Source: Sphingobium sp. Ant17
GTDB taxonomy: Bacteria; Pseudomonadota; Alphaproteobacteria; Sphingomonadales; Sphingomonadaceae
DNA: 41,581 nt
Reading direction: 5' to 3'
Assembly (NCBI RefSeq): GCF_000588875.1
Contig: NZ_JEMV01000038.1
Location: 1 to 41,581, forward strand
The notes under the pieces are model-generated. The model worked only from the letters and a program-made list of their open reading frames with translations. It did no database searches and had not been told where the DNA came from. Made by a program: the position numbers and the translations under genes. Every line of letters starts with the position of its first letter. Within the stretch, counting starts at the first letter, position 1. Positions 6,568 through 15,671 of this stretch are shown in pieces.

Positions 6568-8880
6568 ATGAAAAAATTGCTTCTGGCGGGAACCGCCATA
6601 ATGTTGACGTTGAGCACGCAGGGCGTATCGGCCCAACAGGCTGGCGCGGACGCGCCGGATACCGCCGAAGCCGCCAATGAAGGCCTGGCCGACATCGTCG
6701 TCACCGCCCAGCGCCGCTCGGAATCACTGCAGCGCGCCGCGCTCGCCGTATCGGCCGTGACCGGTGACGATCTCGCCAAGTCGGGCATCACCGAAACCGC
6801 CAATCTCGGCAAGCTGGTCCCCTCGCTGGTCGTGCAGCCCACCGGCGGCACCACCAGCTTCTTCCTCCGCGGCGTCGGCACCAATTCGCAGAACAGCTTC
6901 TCCGAAAACGCCATCGCCTTCAACTTCAACGGCGTCTATGTCGGCCGCCCGACCGCACCGGCGGGCGTCTTCTACGATCTGGAACGGGTCGAAGTGGTCA
7001 AGGGGCCGCAAGGCACCCTCTATGGCCGCAATGCCACGGGCGGCGCCATCAACGTGCTGCCGAAAAAGCCGGAACTCGGCAAATTCGGTGCCGAAGGCCT
7101 GTTCGAATATGGCAATTACGACAGCAAGAAGGGCTTTCTGGCGCTCAACGTGCCGATCGGCGACACCGTCGCCCTGCGCGTCGCTGGCCAGATCGTCGAT
7201 CGCGACGGCTATATCTCGGACGGCTATGATGACGACAAGGGCGAAGCCGTCCGCGCCTCGCTGCTGATCGAACCGTCCGACATGTGGTCGATGACGCTGG
7301 TCGCCGACTATTATCGCCAGCATGGCAAGGGGTCGGGCGCCGTCCTGCTGCCCAGCGCCGCGTTCGCCGTGCCGGACCTCAATGACCGCGTCAGCATCTC
7401 CGATCCGCGCGCCCAGGCCGCGATTGCGGGCTATGCCGCCACCATCTTCGCGCCGCCCTTCTGCGGTGGCTTTGGCGGTTTCGTGCGCAGCGGCTGCGTC
7501 GCGCAGGCCGGCACCGACGGTTTCCTCGACAATAAATTCTACGGCCTCAGCGCCACGATCGTCGGCGACATGGGCTTTGGCACGCTGACCGTCGTTCCCG
7601 CCTACCGTAAGTCGGACGTGAAGTTCCGCACCTATCTGCCGGGCTTTGCAGGCGACTTCACTGATCTGGCGGAACAGGCGTCGCTCGAAGTCCGCTTGTC
7701 GTCGAAGGAAGATCAGCGGCTGCGCTATGTGCTGGGGGCCTTCTACTTCGGCGAAAACCAGTCGACCGAAAACCTCTTCCGCCAGGGTACTATCTCGACC
7801 ACCCGCTTCACCCCCCGGCTGGACACCGAAAGCCTCGCCGCTTTCGGTCAGCTGACCTTCGACGTGACCGACGCCCTGCGCCTGGTCGCAGGTGGTCGTT
7901 TCACCCGCGAAGACAAGCGGCAGCTGACCTCGACCGCTGCTGGCGGCCTGCCCGGCCCGGTCAACCCGCCGCTCAGCGCGCCCTTCACCGGCGACCTGAG
8001 CTTCGAGAAATTCACCTGGAAGGCAGGCGTGGAGTTTGACGCAGGTCCGGCCTCGCTGATCTACGCAAACGTCGCGACCGGCTTCAAATCGGGCGGCTTC
8101 TTCGTTGCCCAGCCGCCAAACAACACCTTCGCGCCCGAAACGCTGACCGCTTATACGGTCGGTGCCAAGAACCGCTTCTTCGACAACAAGCTGCAGCTGA
8201 ACTTCGAAGCCTTCTACTGGGATTATAAGGACCAGCAGATCACCTTCGTCGGCGGCGTCCCCACCGGCAATGGCTTGTTCGCGCAAGGGTCCACCACCGT
8301 CAATGCGGGCAAGTCGAAAATCTATGGTGCCGAATTCGAAGCCCGCTTCGCGCCGAGCCGCAACGATCTGTTCAACCTGAACGTCCAGTTCCTCAAGGGC
8401 AAATATGACGAGCTGGTCACCGCCAACTTCTCGCCCACCGGTGCGCCGGTGACGACGGGTTGCACCACGCTGGGCAGCCGCCTCGCCAATCCCGGCGTCA
8501 ATGGTGCGCGCTTCTACGACATTGATTGTTCGGGCAAGCCGACCGTCAATTCGCCCAAATGGGCGATCAATGTCGGCTATGAGCGGACCTTCCCCCTGTC
8601 GGACGAGCTGTCGCTGGTTGCGGGCGCCCGCGCCAATATCGAAACCAGCCGCTTCATGAACACCAACTACCGGCCGGAAGAAAAGCAGGACGGCTTCATG
8701 ATGGCGGACGCCTTCCTGACGCTCGACAGCCGGGGTGGCTGGAACATCACCGGCTTCATCAACAACATCACCGACAAGGAAGTGTTGGCCCGCGCCGGAA
8801 CCCGGCCGATCCTCGACTTCCCGGTCGGCACCCTGCGCCCGCCGCGCACCTATGGCGTCCGCCTCGGGTTCGACTTCTGA
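6568..8880 (+). CDS. TonB-dependent outer-membrane receptor
   Basis: A 770-aa receptor. It has a signal peptide (MKKLLLAGTAIMLTLSTQGV, cleavage near AQQ), a TonB-box-like stretch (DIVVTAQRR, about residues 33-41), a plug domain (FFLRGVGTN, VEVVKGPQGTLYGRNATGGA) and a long beta-barrel ending in GVRLGFDF with the terminal Phe. Two Cys pairs lie in predicted extracellular loops. Sphingomonads use such receptors for uptake of poorly soluble organic substrates as well as siderophores. No siderophore genes are nearby, and a hydrolase/oxygenase operon follows directly. The start at 6568 is fixed by GGGGAGG and the signal peptide; the frame is open further upstream but runs into the regulator region. 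It is the first gene of a seven-gene operon. Confidence 0.95.
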   Translation: MKKLLLAGTAIMLTLSTQGVSAQQAGADAPDTAEAANEGLADIVVTAQRRSESLQRAALAVSAVTGDDLAKSGITETANLGKLVPSLVVQPTGGTTSFFLRGVGTNSQNSFSENAIAFNFNGVYVGRPTAPAGVFYDLERVEVVKGPQGTLYGRNATGGAINVLPKKPELGKFGAEGLFEYGNYDSKKGFLALNVPIGDTVALRVAGQIVDRDGYISDGYDDDKGEAVRASLLIEPSDMWSMTLVADYYRQHGKGSGAVLLPSAAFAVPDLNDRVSISDPRAQAAIAGYAATIFAPPFCGGFGGFVRSGCVAQAGTDGFLDNKFYGLSATIVGDMGFGTLTVVPAYRKSDVKFRTYLPGFAGDFTDLAEQASLEVRLSSKEDQRLRYVLGAFYFGENQSTENLFRQGTISTTRFTPRLDTESLAAFGQLTFDVTDALRLVAGGRFTREDKRQLTSTAAGGLPGPVNPPLSAPFTGDLSFEKFTWKAGVEFDAGPASLIYANVATGFKSGGFFVAQPPNNTFAPETLTAYTVGAKNRFFDNKLQLNFEAFYWDYKDQQITFVGGVPTGNGLFAQGSTTVNAGKSKIYGAEFEARFAPSRNDLFNLNVQFLKGKYDELVTANFSPTGAPVTTGCTTLGSRLANPGVNGARFYDIDCSGKPTVNSPKWAINVGYERTFPLSDELSLVAGARANIETSRFMNTNYRPEEKQDGFMMADAFLTLDSRGGWNITGFINNITDKEVLARAGTRPILDFPVGTLRPPRTYGVRLGFDF

Positions 8881-9851
8881 TGCGCGCGCGTCTCTCCCGG
8901 CTGGCCCTTGCGGCACTGATGGCGACCTCTCCCGCCGTCGCGCAGCAAGCGCCATCCGGGGGAGACGCTTTCGTCACACTCGGCACGATGGGCGGCCCGG
9001 TCCCCAGCCGGGACCGGTCGCAGCCCGCCAATGCGCTGACCCATGACGGCCGCGTCTATCTGGTCGATGTGGGTGACGGCACGGTGCAGCAGATGGCGCG
9101 GGCGGGCATCGCCCTCCCCACCGTCAAGGCGGTGTTTCTCAGCCACCTTCATGTCGATCATACCGGCGGTCTGTCGGCTGTGCTGGGCCTGCGCAATCAG
9201 ACCAACGTCGCCGATCCGCTCACCGTCTATGGCCCGCCGGGCACGCGCGAACTCGTCGCGGGCATGGTCGCCTCGATGCAGCCCGCCGCCCGCGTCGGCT
9301 ATGGCATTCCCGGCAAGCCCTGGACCCCGCCTGCGCAGACCGTGGACGTGATCGAACTCACCGATGGCGAGCGCATCAGCGTCGATGGCATGACCGTCAC
9401 GGCGGCGCAAAATACCCATTATGACTTCGCCCCCGGCAGCGTCGATGACCGCAACTACAAGTCGCTGTCGCTGCGCTTCGACCTGCCCGGCCGGTCGATC
9501 GTCTATACCGGCGACACCGGCCCCAGCGCGGCAGTGGAAAAGCTGGCCAAGGGCGCGGACCTGCTGGTCAGCGAGATGATCGACATGGACGGCACGCTCG
9601 CCACTGTCGCGCGCAATTCGCCCAACATGCCAGCGCCCGCGCGGCAACAGCTCGAACAGCATCTGTCCACCCACCATCTGACCCCGGACGCGGTCGGACG
9701 GCTCGCGGCCAGCGCCGGCGTCAAGTCGCTGGTGGTCACCCATTTCGCCGCAGGCACGCCCGATCCGGCGCGCACCCGCAGCTATGTCACCCAGATCCGC
9801 GCGCATTTTCGCGGGCCGATCGCCATCGCCAATGATCTCGACCGTTTCTGA
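8880..9851 (+). CDS. Exported metallo-beta-lactamase-fold hydrolase
   Basis: The 323-aa protein begins with a signal peptide (MRARLSRLALAALMATSPAV, cut near AQQ), so it is probably periplasmic. It carries the MBL metal motif HLHVDH (residues 89-94) followed by TGG, and later candidate ligands NTHYDF, YTGDTG and VTHFAAG, as in the RNase Z/arylsulfatase-like branch. The reaction is unknown; members hydrolyse esters, lactones, sulfates or phosphodiesters. The start ATG overlaps the receptor stop by one base (TGATG), which indicates translational coupling. I infer that it processes the substrate brought in by the receptor before transport through the inner membrane. Confidence 0.88.
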   Translation: MRARLSRLALAALMATSPAVAQQAPSGGDAFVTLGTMGGPVPSRDRSQPANALTHDGRVYLVDVGDGTVQQMARAGIALPTVKAVFLSHLHVDHTGGLSAVLGLRNQTNVADPLTVYGPPGTRELVAGMVASMQPAARVGYGIPGKPWTPPAQTVDVIELTDGERISVDGMTVTAAQNTHYDFAPGSVDDRNYKSLSLRFDLPGRSIVYTGDTGPSAAVEKLAKGADLLVSEMIDMDGTLATVARNSPNMPAPARQQLEQHLSTHHLTPDAVGRLAASAGVKSLVVTHFAAGTPDPARTRSYVTQIRAHFRGPIAIANDLDRF

Positions 9852-9861
9852 AAGGCACCTC

Positions 9862-10977
9862 ATGCAAGCCTGTAATATCCTTGTCATCGGTGGCGGCATC
9901 GGTGGCCTGACCGCCGCCATCGCCCTGCGCGCGCGCGGCTTCGCCGTCACGGTGATCGAACGCGATCCCAACTGGTCCGTCTATGGCGTTGGCATCATCC
10001 AGCAATCGAACGTCATCCGCGCCATGTCGCAACTTGGCCTCATCGACGAATATGTCTCGTCAGGCGTCGGCTTCGACGCGGTCGAAATCTATACCCCCAC
10101 CGGCGTGCGCGTGGCGCGTGTGCCCACGCCCCGGCTGGTCGATGGCTATCCCGCCAATATGGGCATCGGCCGTCCCGCTCTGCACAAGATGCTGGGCGAC
10201 CGCACCATCGCCAGCGGCGCGCATGTGCTGCTCGGCGTCACCGCGACCGAACTGAACGACGATGGCGAAGGCGTGGACGTCCGCTTCTCGAACGGATCGT
10301 CCGAACGCTATGATCTGGTGATCGGCGCCGACGGCGTCTATTCGCAGACCCGCGCGATGCTCTTCCCCGACGCCCCGCGCCCGGAATTCACCGGACAGGC
10401 GGTATGGCGCTACAACCTGCCACGCCCGGCTGATTTTGACGCCTTGCACGTCTATAACGGACCCACCGGCGTGGGACTGGTGCCCATCTCCGATGACCTG
10501 ATGTATATCTATGTCACCACCCCTGAACCCGGCAACCCGCGCTACCCGCGCGAGGGGCAGGCGGCGCTGATGCGCTCGAAGATGACCGGCTGCGCGCCCT
10601 TCATTCAGGAACTGGCCGAACAGATCGTCGATGACGCAGGCGTCGTCTATCGCCCGCTCGAAGCGATGATGATCGACGGTCCCTGGCACAAGGGCCGGGT
10701 CGCGCTGCTGGGCGATGCCGTCCACGCCACCACCCCGCATCTGGGCCAGGGCGCAGGCATGGCGATCGAGGACAGCCTGGTGCTGGCCGAGGAACTCGCC
10801 ACCCATGACGATATCGAAACGGCGCTGAGCGCCTATCATGACCGTCGCCTGGAGCGCTGCGCCTATATCGTCCGTTCCAGCGTCGCCATCTGCATGGGCC
10901 AGATCGGCAAGGGGCCACCGGTCGACAATGCCAAGGCGACCCAGGAAATGTTCGACGTCGTCGCTCAACCGATCTGA
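9862..10977 (+). CDS. FAD-dependent aromatic-ring monooxygenase (group A)
   Basis: A 371-aa flavoprotein of the PF01494 type, like salicylate or 3-hydroxybenzoate hydroxylases. The dinucleotide motif GGGIGG is at residues 10-15, the DG motif is at GADGVYSQTR, and the FAD-ribityl motif is at LLGDAVHATTPHLGQGAGMA. These enzymes use NAD(P)H and O2 to hydroxylate a phenolic ring. The ATG at 9862 is preceded by AAAGG; a longer in-frame start would overlap the upstream hydrolase gene. It lies 10 bp after that gene, in the operon. The substrate is not deducible from sequence. Confidence 0.92.
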   Translation: MQACNILVIGGGIGGLTAAIALRARGFAVTVIERDPNWSVYGVGIIQQSNVIRAMSQLGLIDEYVSSGVGFDAVEIYTPTGVRVARVPTPRLVDGYPANMGIGRPALHKMLGDRTIASGAHVLLGVTATELNDDGEGVDVRFSNGSSERYDLVIGADGVYSQTRAMLFPDAPRPEFTGQAVWRYNLPRPADFDALHVYNGPTGVGLVPISDDLMYIYVTTPEPGNPRYPREGQAALMRSKMTGCAPFIQELAEQIVDDAGVVYRPLEAMMIDGPWHKGRVALLGDAVHATTPHLGQGAGMAIEDSLVLAEELATHDDIETALSAYHDRRLERCAYIVRSSVAICMGQIGKGPPVDNAKATQEMFDVVAQPI

Positions 10978-10998
10978 CATCGAAGCAGGAGCAGGCCG

Positions 10999-12177
10999 AT
11001 GCGACAAGCGACAACCCGCCATGGGGTGATCCTCATGCTGACGGCGGTGATGCCGACCATGGCGATCATCGCGCTGGTCCCCGTCCTGCCCCTGCTGTTG
11101 CGCGAATTTGCCGACGTGCCGGGCGCGGCCGTGCTGGTGCCGATGGCGCTGACCGTGCCCGCCCTGTGCGTGGCATTATTCTCGCCGCTCGCGGGTTGGC
11201 TGTCCGATCGGGCCGGGCGCAAACGCCTGCTGATCGGCGCGCTGCTCGCCTATGCGGGCTTTGGCCTGCTCCCGCTCCTGCTCGACAGCCTCTATGCCAT
11301 CTTCGCCGTGCGCGTCGCGCTGGGATTGGCGGAAGCGGTGATCATGACCGTCGCCACCGCCATGGTCGGTGATTATTTCGAAGGCGAACGGCGCGAACGC
11401 TGGGTCTCGATCCAGATCGCGACCGCCAGCGTCAGCGCCATCGCGCTGATTGCCATGGGCGGCGCGCTGGGCGAAATCTTCGGCTCGCGCGGGCCGTTCT
11501 GGATGTATCTGCTGGCGCTGCCGGTGGCTGCCGCCGCCGCCATCATCCTGTTTGAACCCCACAAGGTAACCAAGGCACGGTCTGGACTGCCCGACCCATC
11601 GGTGCTGCGGAGTATTGGTGGCCTTGTCGCCATCACCTTCGGCATCGGCCTGCTCTTCTACACGATCGTCGTGCAACTCGGCCCGGTGATCGAAGCGACC
11701 GGCGTGACGTCGCCCGCGCTGATCGGCGTCGCCGGTGCCGCCGCCAATGTCGGCGTCATGCTCGGCTCGCTGCTGTTCGGACGGGTCAAGGCCCGGCCTG
11801 CCCCGCATCTCCTCGCCTGGGGCCTGCCGCTCGTGGCGCTTGGCTATGTCGGCGTCGCCCTCTCAACGGCCTTCGCCCTGACGGTCGCGTCCGCCGTCGT
11901 CATCTGCATCGGCAACGGGCTGATGCTGCCGACCATGCTGGCCTGGGTATTGCGCCGATTGCCGCCCGCCACGCGCGGGCGCGGCACGGGCGTATGGACC
12001 GGCGCTTTCTTTCTGGCCCAGTTCATCGCCCCGATCGTAGCGACCGCCCTGTCCAGCCTGTTTGGCGGGATGGCGGGCACCTTCCTCTTCTTCAGCGCAG
12101 CCGCCGCGATCGGTGCCGGTGTCGCCCTGCTGCGCTACCGCCATGCACAGCCCAATGTTCAAGGAGTACCATCATGA
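10999..12177 (+). CDS. MFS transporter
   Basis: A 392-aa integral membrane protein with about 12 hydrophobic segments. It has the MFS loop 2-3 motif (GWLSDRAGRKRLL, near residue 75) and a typical N-terminal LMLTAVMPTMAIIALVPVLP helix. It probably imports the substrate or a periplasmic breakdown product, or exports an intermediate. AGGAGCAGG precedes the start. It is 21 bp after the monooxygenase gene and overlaps the cupin gene by 4 nt (ATGA), so it is part of the same operon. Confidence 0.92.
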   Translation: MRQATTRHGVILMLTAVMPTMAIIALVPVLPLLLREFADVPGAAVLVPMALTVPALCVALFSPLAGWLSDRAGRKRLLIGALLAYAGFGLLPLLLDSLYAIFAVRVALGLAEAVIMTVATAMVGDYFEGERRERWVSIQIATASVSAIALIAMGGALGEIFGSRGPFWMYLLALPVAAAAAIILFEPHKVTKARSGLPDPSVLRSIGGLVAITFGIGLLFYTIVVQLGPVIEATGVTSPALIGVAGAAANVGVMLGSLLFGRVKARPAPHLLAWGLPLVALGYVGVALSTAFALTVASAVVICIGNGLMLPTMLAWVLRRLPPATRGRGTGVWTGAFFLAQFIAPIVATALSSLFGGMAGTFLFFSAAAAIGAGVALLRYRHAQPNVQGVPS

Positions 12178-12740
12178 CAACCCCCATCCGCCGCGTCGTG
12201 ACCGGCCATAATGCCCAGGGCCTGGCCATCATTCAGGAAGACGGCCCCGCGCCACGCGTGCAGCAGATCGGCGGCCCGGCCGGGCCGATGTTCCACGAAA
12301 TCTGGAACACGCAAGCCACCCCCGTGCCGATCGATGCTGCGTCGGGCGAACCGGCCGAAGACGGCATCAAGCTCGCCCCGCCCAAGGGCGGCACCCGCAT
12401 CCGCGTGCTCGACATCCCGCCCGAAGGCGACACCATCCGCACCATGTCGCCCGAAGAGGCGCGCGCCCATTTCGCCGAAGTCGGTGCCGGCGACGCCTCC
12501 GCCCATAGCGGCGAAACCACCCGCCACGCGCTGATGCACCGCACCGAAACCATCGACTATGGCATCGTGCTCGAAGGCGAACTGGTGCTGATCGTCGATG
12601 AAGGCGAAACCACCGTCCGCGCCGGCGATATCGTTATCCAGCGCGGCACCAACCATGGCTGGTCCAACCGCTCGGACAGCAATTGCCGCATCGCCTTCAT
12701 CCTGATCGACGGCACGTTCGAGCCAGACCTGCAGCAATAA
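12174..12740 (+). CDS. Cupin-domain protein
   Basis: A 188-aa protein with one C-terminal cupin barrel (about residues 108-180): HRTETIDYGIVLEGE, then GDIVIQRGTNHGWSN. In motif 1 the first metal His is present (H122), but the second His position is Thr124 and the Glu position is Asp128. In motif 2 His161 and Asn165 are kept. It may therefore bind metal differently or not at all. Cupins in aromatic pathways act as dioxygenases, isomerases or decarboxylases; the role here is open. The start overlaps the MFS gene, and the stop overlaps the next start (TAATG). Confidence 0.85.
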   Translation: MTTPIRRVVTGHNAQGLAIIQEDGPAPRVQQIGGPAGPMFHEIWNTQATPVPIDAASGEPAEDGIKLAPPKGGTRIRVLDIPPEGDTIRTMSPEEARAHFAEVGAGDASAHSGETTRHALMHRTETIDYGIVLEGELVLIVDEGETTVRAGDIVIQRGTNHGWSNRSDSNCRIAFILIDGTFEPDLQQ

Positions 12741-13633
12741 TGCGGATCGCCATCACCGGGGCGGCCGGGTTCGTCGGCCAAGCGGTCATCCGCCAGCTGC
12801 GCCAGAGCCGCCCCGATGTGGATCTGCTGCTGGCGGATCGCGCCTTCGCCGCGCCGTCGCCCTGCGCGACACTCGTCGGCGACCTGACCGACCCGGCGAT
12901 CGTCCGCGCCCTATGCGGCCCGGAAACCGACATCCTGCTGCATCTCGCCGCCCTCCCCGGCGGCGCAGCGGAACGCGATCCGCAGGCATCGCGCGCGATC
13001 AATCTGGACGTGCCCCTGGCCCTTATCGAGGCGATGGCGGGCCGCCGCCTGATCCTTGCCGGGTCGATCGCGGTGTTCGGCGGTTCGCTGCCGACGCCCG
13101 TCGATGACACCACCCCGCCCGCCCCGGCCAGCGTCTATGGCGCACACAAGCGCATGGTCGAAATCGCCTTTGCCGATGCCGTTCGGCGCGGTGCGATCCA
13201 GGGCATGGCGCTGCGCCTGCCCGGCATCGTCGCCCGCCCGGCGGCCGCTGGCGGCTTTGGCTCGGCCTTCCTCAGCGACATCTTCCACGCGGCAAAGGCG
13301 GGCACGCCCTATGCCATCCCCGTCGCCCCCGATGCGACCAGTTGGCTCCTGTCCGCCCGGACCTGCGCGGCCAATCTCGTCGCCGCCGCCTTGAGCGACG
13401 CAACCGCGCAACATGCCGTCACCCTCCCCGCCTTGCAGGTCAGGATCGGCGATCTGGTCGATACACTCGGCCGCTTCGGCGACGTTGGCGCACTGACCTT
13501 CCAGGAGGAAGCCGCCACTCGCCGCACCTTTGGCAGCTATCCGCCGCTGACGACCCGCCGCGCCGATGATCTCGGCTTCCAGCATGACGGCAGCTTGACC
13601 CAGTTGGTGGAGACCGTGCTTGCCGACCTCTGA
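12740..13633 (+). CDS. NAD-dependent epimerase/dehydratase, DenD-like extended SDR
   Basis: The 297-aa protein is an extended SDR. It has the cofactor motif GAAGFVGQ (residues 7-14), a DLLLADRAF acidic end of strand 2 favouring NAD, a serine strand (LAGSIAVFGG) and the Tyr-x3-Lys pair in SVYGAHKRM. Wording such as MRIAITGAAGF and LLHLAALPGG recalls D-erythronate dehydrogenase-like proteins, which oxidise sugar acids, but the substrate here need not be one. It is coupled to the cupin gene by TAATG and overlaps the next gene by 14 bp. Confidence 0.87.
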   Translation: MRIAITGAAGFVGQAVIRQLRQSRPDVDLLLADRAFAAPSPCATLVGDLTDPAIVRALCGPETDILLHLAALPGGAAERDPQASRAINLDVPLALIEAMAGRRLILAGSIAVFGGSLPTPVDDTTPPAPASVYGAHKRMVEIAFADAVRRGAIQGMALRLPGIVARPAAAGGFGSAFLSDIFHAAKAGTPYAIPVAPDATSWLLSARTCAANLVAAALSDATAQHAVTLPALQVRIGDLVDTLGRFGDVGALTFQEEAATRRTFGSYPPLTTRRADDLGFQHDGSLTQLVETVLADL

Positions 13634-14393
13634 TCCGCTTGGCGCCTTCCGACTGGAGGGCAAGACCGCGCTCATCACCGGCCCGACGCGCGGCATCGGC
13701 CTCGCCATCGCTCGCCTGTTCGCAGGCGCGGGCGCAGGCCTGGTCCTGGCCGATATCGACGCCCCGGCCTGCGACGCGCTCGCCGCAACGCTCGGCGCGA
13801 TATCGCTGCCCACCGATGTCAGCGACGCTGCCGCGCTCGCACGTCTGGCGGACCAGGCCGAAGCCCAAACCGGCGGCATCGACATATTGGTGTGCAATGC
13901 AGGCATCGCCGGAACGCCAGCGCCGATGCACGCCATGGCAGAGTCCGACCGCGATACGCTCTACGCCGTCAACCTGCTCCACCCCCTCCGCCTCACCGGC
14001 CTCATCGCGCCCTACATGGCCGCGCGCGGACGCGGCAGCATCGTCCTGCTGTCCAGCATTGCGGGCCTGCGCGGCAACGCCATGCTCGGCCATTATGGCA
14101 TGACCAAAGCGGCGCTGGCGCAACTCGCGCGCAATCTCGCGGTCGAATGGGGACCATCGGGCGTCCGCGCCAACGCCATCGCGCCGGGCCTCATCGAAAC
14201 CGAATGGGCGGGCGCGATCCTCTCCAGCCCCGACCGCGCCGAACGCCGCCTCGGCCTCACCCCGCTCCGCCGTGCAGGCTCCCCCGAAGAAATCGCCGCC
14301 ACCGCGCTCTATCTCGCCAGCGACGCGGGCGGCTTCACCACCGGCCAGACGATCGTGGTCGATGGCGGCACGCTGATTTCCGACGGCAGCTAA
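13620..14393 (+). CDS. SDR family oxidoreductase (TTG start)
   Basis: A 257-aa classical SDR with TGPTRGIG (cofactor motif), CNAG, a catalytic Ser-Tyr-Lys set (VLLSSIAG, HYGMTK) and the C-terminal TGQTIVVDGG. The reading frame starts with TTG at 13620, preceded at 7 nt by GGAG, and overlaps the epimerase gene by 14 bp; no ATG is available before the cofactor motif. It probably oxidises an alcohol produced in the pathway. It is the last gene of the seven-gene operon and converges with the M24 peptidase gene. Confidence 0.9.
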   Translation: MPTSDPLGAFRLEGKTALITGPTRGIGLAIARLFAGAGAGLVLADIDAPACDALAATLGAISLPTDVSDAAALARLADQAEAQTGGIDILVCNAGIAGTPAPMHAMAESDRDTLYAVNLLHPLRLTGLIAPYMAARGRGSIVLLSSIAGLRGNAMLGHYGMTKAALAQLARNLAVEWGPSGVRANAIAPGLIETEWAGAILSSPDRAERRLGLTPLRRAGSPEEIAATALYLASDAGGFTTGQTIVVDGGTLISDGS

Positions 14394-14414
14394 GGACCAA
14401 CGCCTCCGGGAATG

Positions 14415-15671
14415 TCAGCCGATCGGCGCTTCGATCGACACCGGCGGCTTGGAAAACCACGCCGGCCCCCGCGCCGTCATATGGAAACAATCCTCCATCC
14501 GCACCCCCATCGTGCCCGGCAGATACAGGCCCGGTTCGTTGGAGAAACACATGCCTACGTCCAGCTTGGTGGTTTCGCCATGGACCAGATTGACCGGCTC
14601 ATGCCCCTCCATGCCGATGCCATGGCCGGTGCGGTGGGACAGGCCCGGAAGCGCATAGCCCGGACCATAGCCACGGCTCTCATAATGCGCCCGCACCGCG
14701 TCATCGACTGCCCCCGCTGGCGTATCCAGTTTCGCGGCGGCAAAGGCGATCGTCTGCCCCTGCGCCACATCGTTCCAGACGGTCCGCTGCTGCGCTGTGG
14801 GCGCAGCGCCGTAAACGAAGGTCCGGCTGATATCGGACTGATAATCGCCCACGGTACAGCCGCAATCCATCAGCACGACCTCGCCTGCCCGCACCGCCTG
14901 CGGCTTGCCGGAGCCATGCGGATAAGCCGCCGCCTCGCCGAGCAGCACAAGGTTGAACTCACTCTTGCCGCCCAGCGCCGTCGTCGCGGCAGTCATCAGC
15001 GCACCGATATCAGCCGGGGTCATCCCTGCCTTCACTTGGCGGTAGGTCCAGCGATAGGCGGCCATGGTGACATCGGCGGCGGTCTGCATCAGCGCGATTT
15101 CAGCCGGCGTCTTGCGCATCCGCAGCGCGCGGGTAACGGGGTCAGTCGTCAGCCGCGCCTGTGGCAGCGCCGCCTTGAGGCCATCGACCGCGAAATAGCG
15201 CACCGTCTCCTCAATGCCGATCCGTCCCTTCGCCAGCCCTTTTTCGGTCAGGAAGGCGGCGACCAGCGCATGGGGGCTTTCATGCTCCTGCCACACCCGC
15301 ACCTCCGCCGATATGCCGAGCGATTCGTCGATCGAGGGCTTTTCGAAAAAGGGGCAGAGGATGAGCGGCGCGCCCGTCGCCGGAATGACGAGCGCCGTCA
15401 GCCGCTCGCTGCGCCACCAGCGCACACCGCTATAATAAATCAGGCTCGCCCCCGGCTCGATCAACAGCGCGTCGATGCCCTTGGCCTGCATCATCGCCTG
15501 CGCGCGGGACAGGCGATCGGCGCGTTCGGCCCGGCGGATGGGCTTGATCCCCTGGGTCAGGGACGTCAGCGCCTCGGCCGCCCGCTCCTGCGCAAACAGG
15601 CGCGGAGTGACGGCGGCGGCGATGCCAGCGGCGGCATAGCCCAGCAGGCCGCGGCGATCAGGCGTAAGCAT
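14415..15671 (-). CDS. Tat-exported M24 family metallopeptidase (Xaa-Pro type)
   Basis: A 418-aa protein with an N-terminal creatinase-like domain and a C-terminal pita-bread domain. Metal ligands are visible as Asp (VLMDCGC), Asp (SDISRTF), His (TGHGIGMEGHEP), Glu (SNEPGLYL) and Glu (RMEDCFHM). The N-terminus MLTPDRRGLLGYAAAGIAAA resembles a twin-arginine signal, so it may fold before export. The start at 15671 overlaps the GST stop by 14 bp and is preferred over an ATG 45 bp upstream, which gives an Arg/Pro-rich tail. Enzymes of this fold cleave Xaa-Pro peptides or hydrolyse creatine-like amides; the substrate is unknown. Confidence 0.9.
   Translation of the reverse strand: MLTPDRRGLLGYAAAGIAAAVTPRLFAQERAAEALTSLTQGIKPIRRAERADRLSRAQAMMQAKGIDALLIEPGASLIYYSGVRWWRSERLTALVIPATGAPLILCPFFEKPSIDESLGISAEVRVWQEHESPHALVAAFLTEKGLAKGRIGIEETVRYFAVDGLKAALPQARLTTDPVTRALRMRKTPAEIALMQTAADVTMAAYRWTYRQVKAGMTPADIGALMTAATTALGGKSEFNLVLLGEAAAYPHGSGKPQAVRAGEVVLMDCGCTVGDYQSDISRTFVYGAAPTAQQRTVWNDVAQGQTIAFAAAKLDTPAGAVDDAVRAHYESRGYGPGYALPGLSHRTGHGIGMEGHEPVNLVHGETTKLDVGMCFSNEPGLYLPGTMGVRMEDCFHMTARGPAWFSKPPVSIEAPIG

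Noticed and set aside
6724..8955. 743-codon open frame antisense to the TonB receptor gene
   Set aside because: The sense strand encodes a complete, well-conserved receptor with signal peptide and C-terminal Phe. The antisense product is an Ala/Arg/Gly/Asp-rich mirror frame usual in high-GC DNA.
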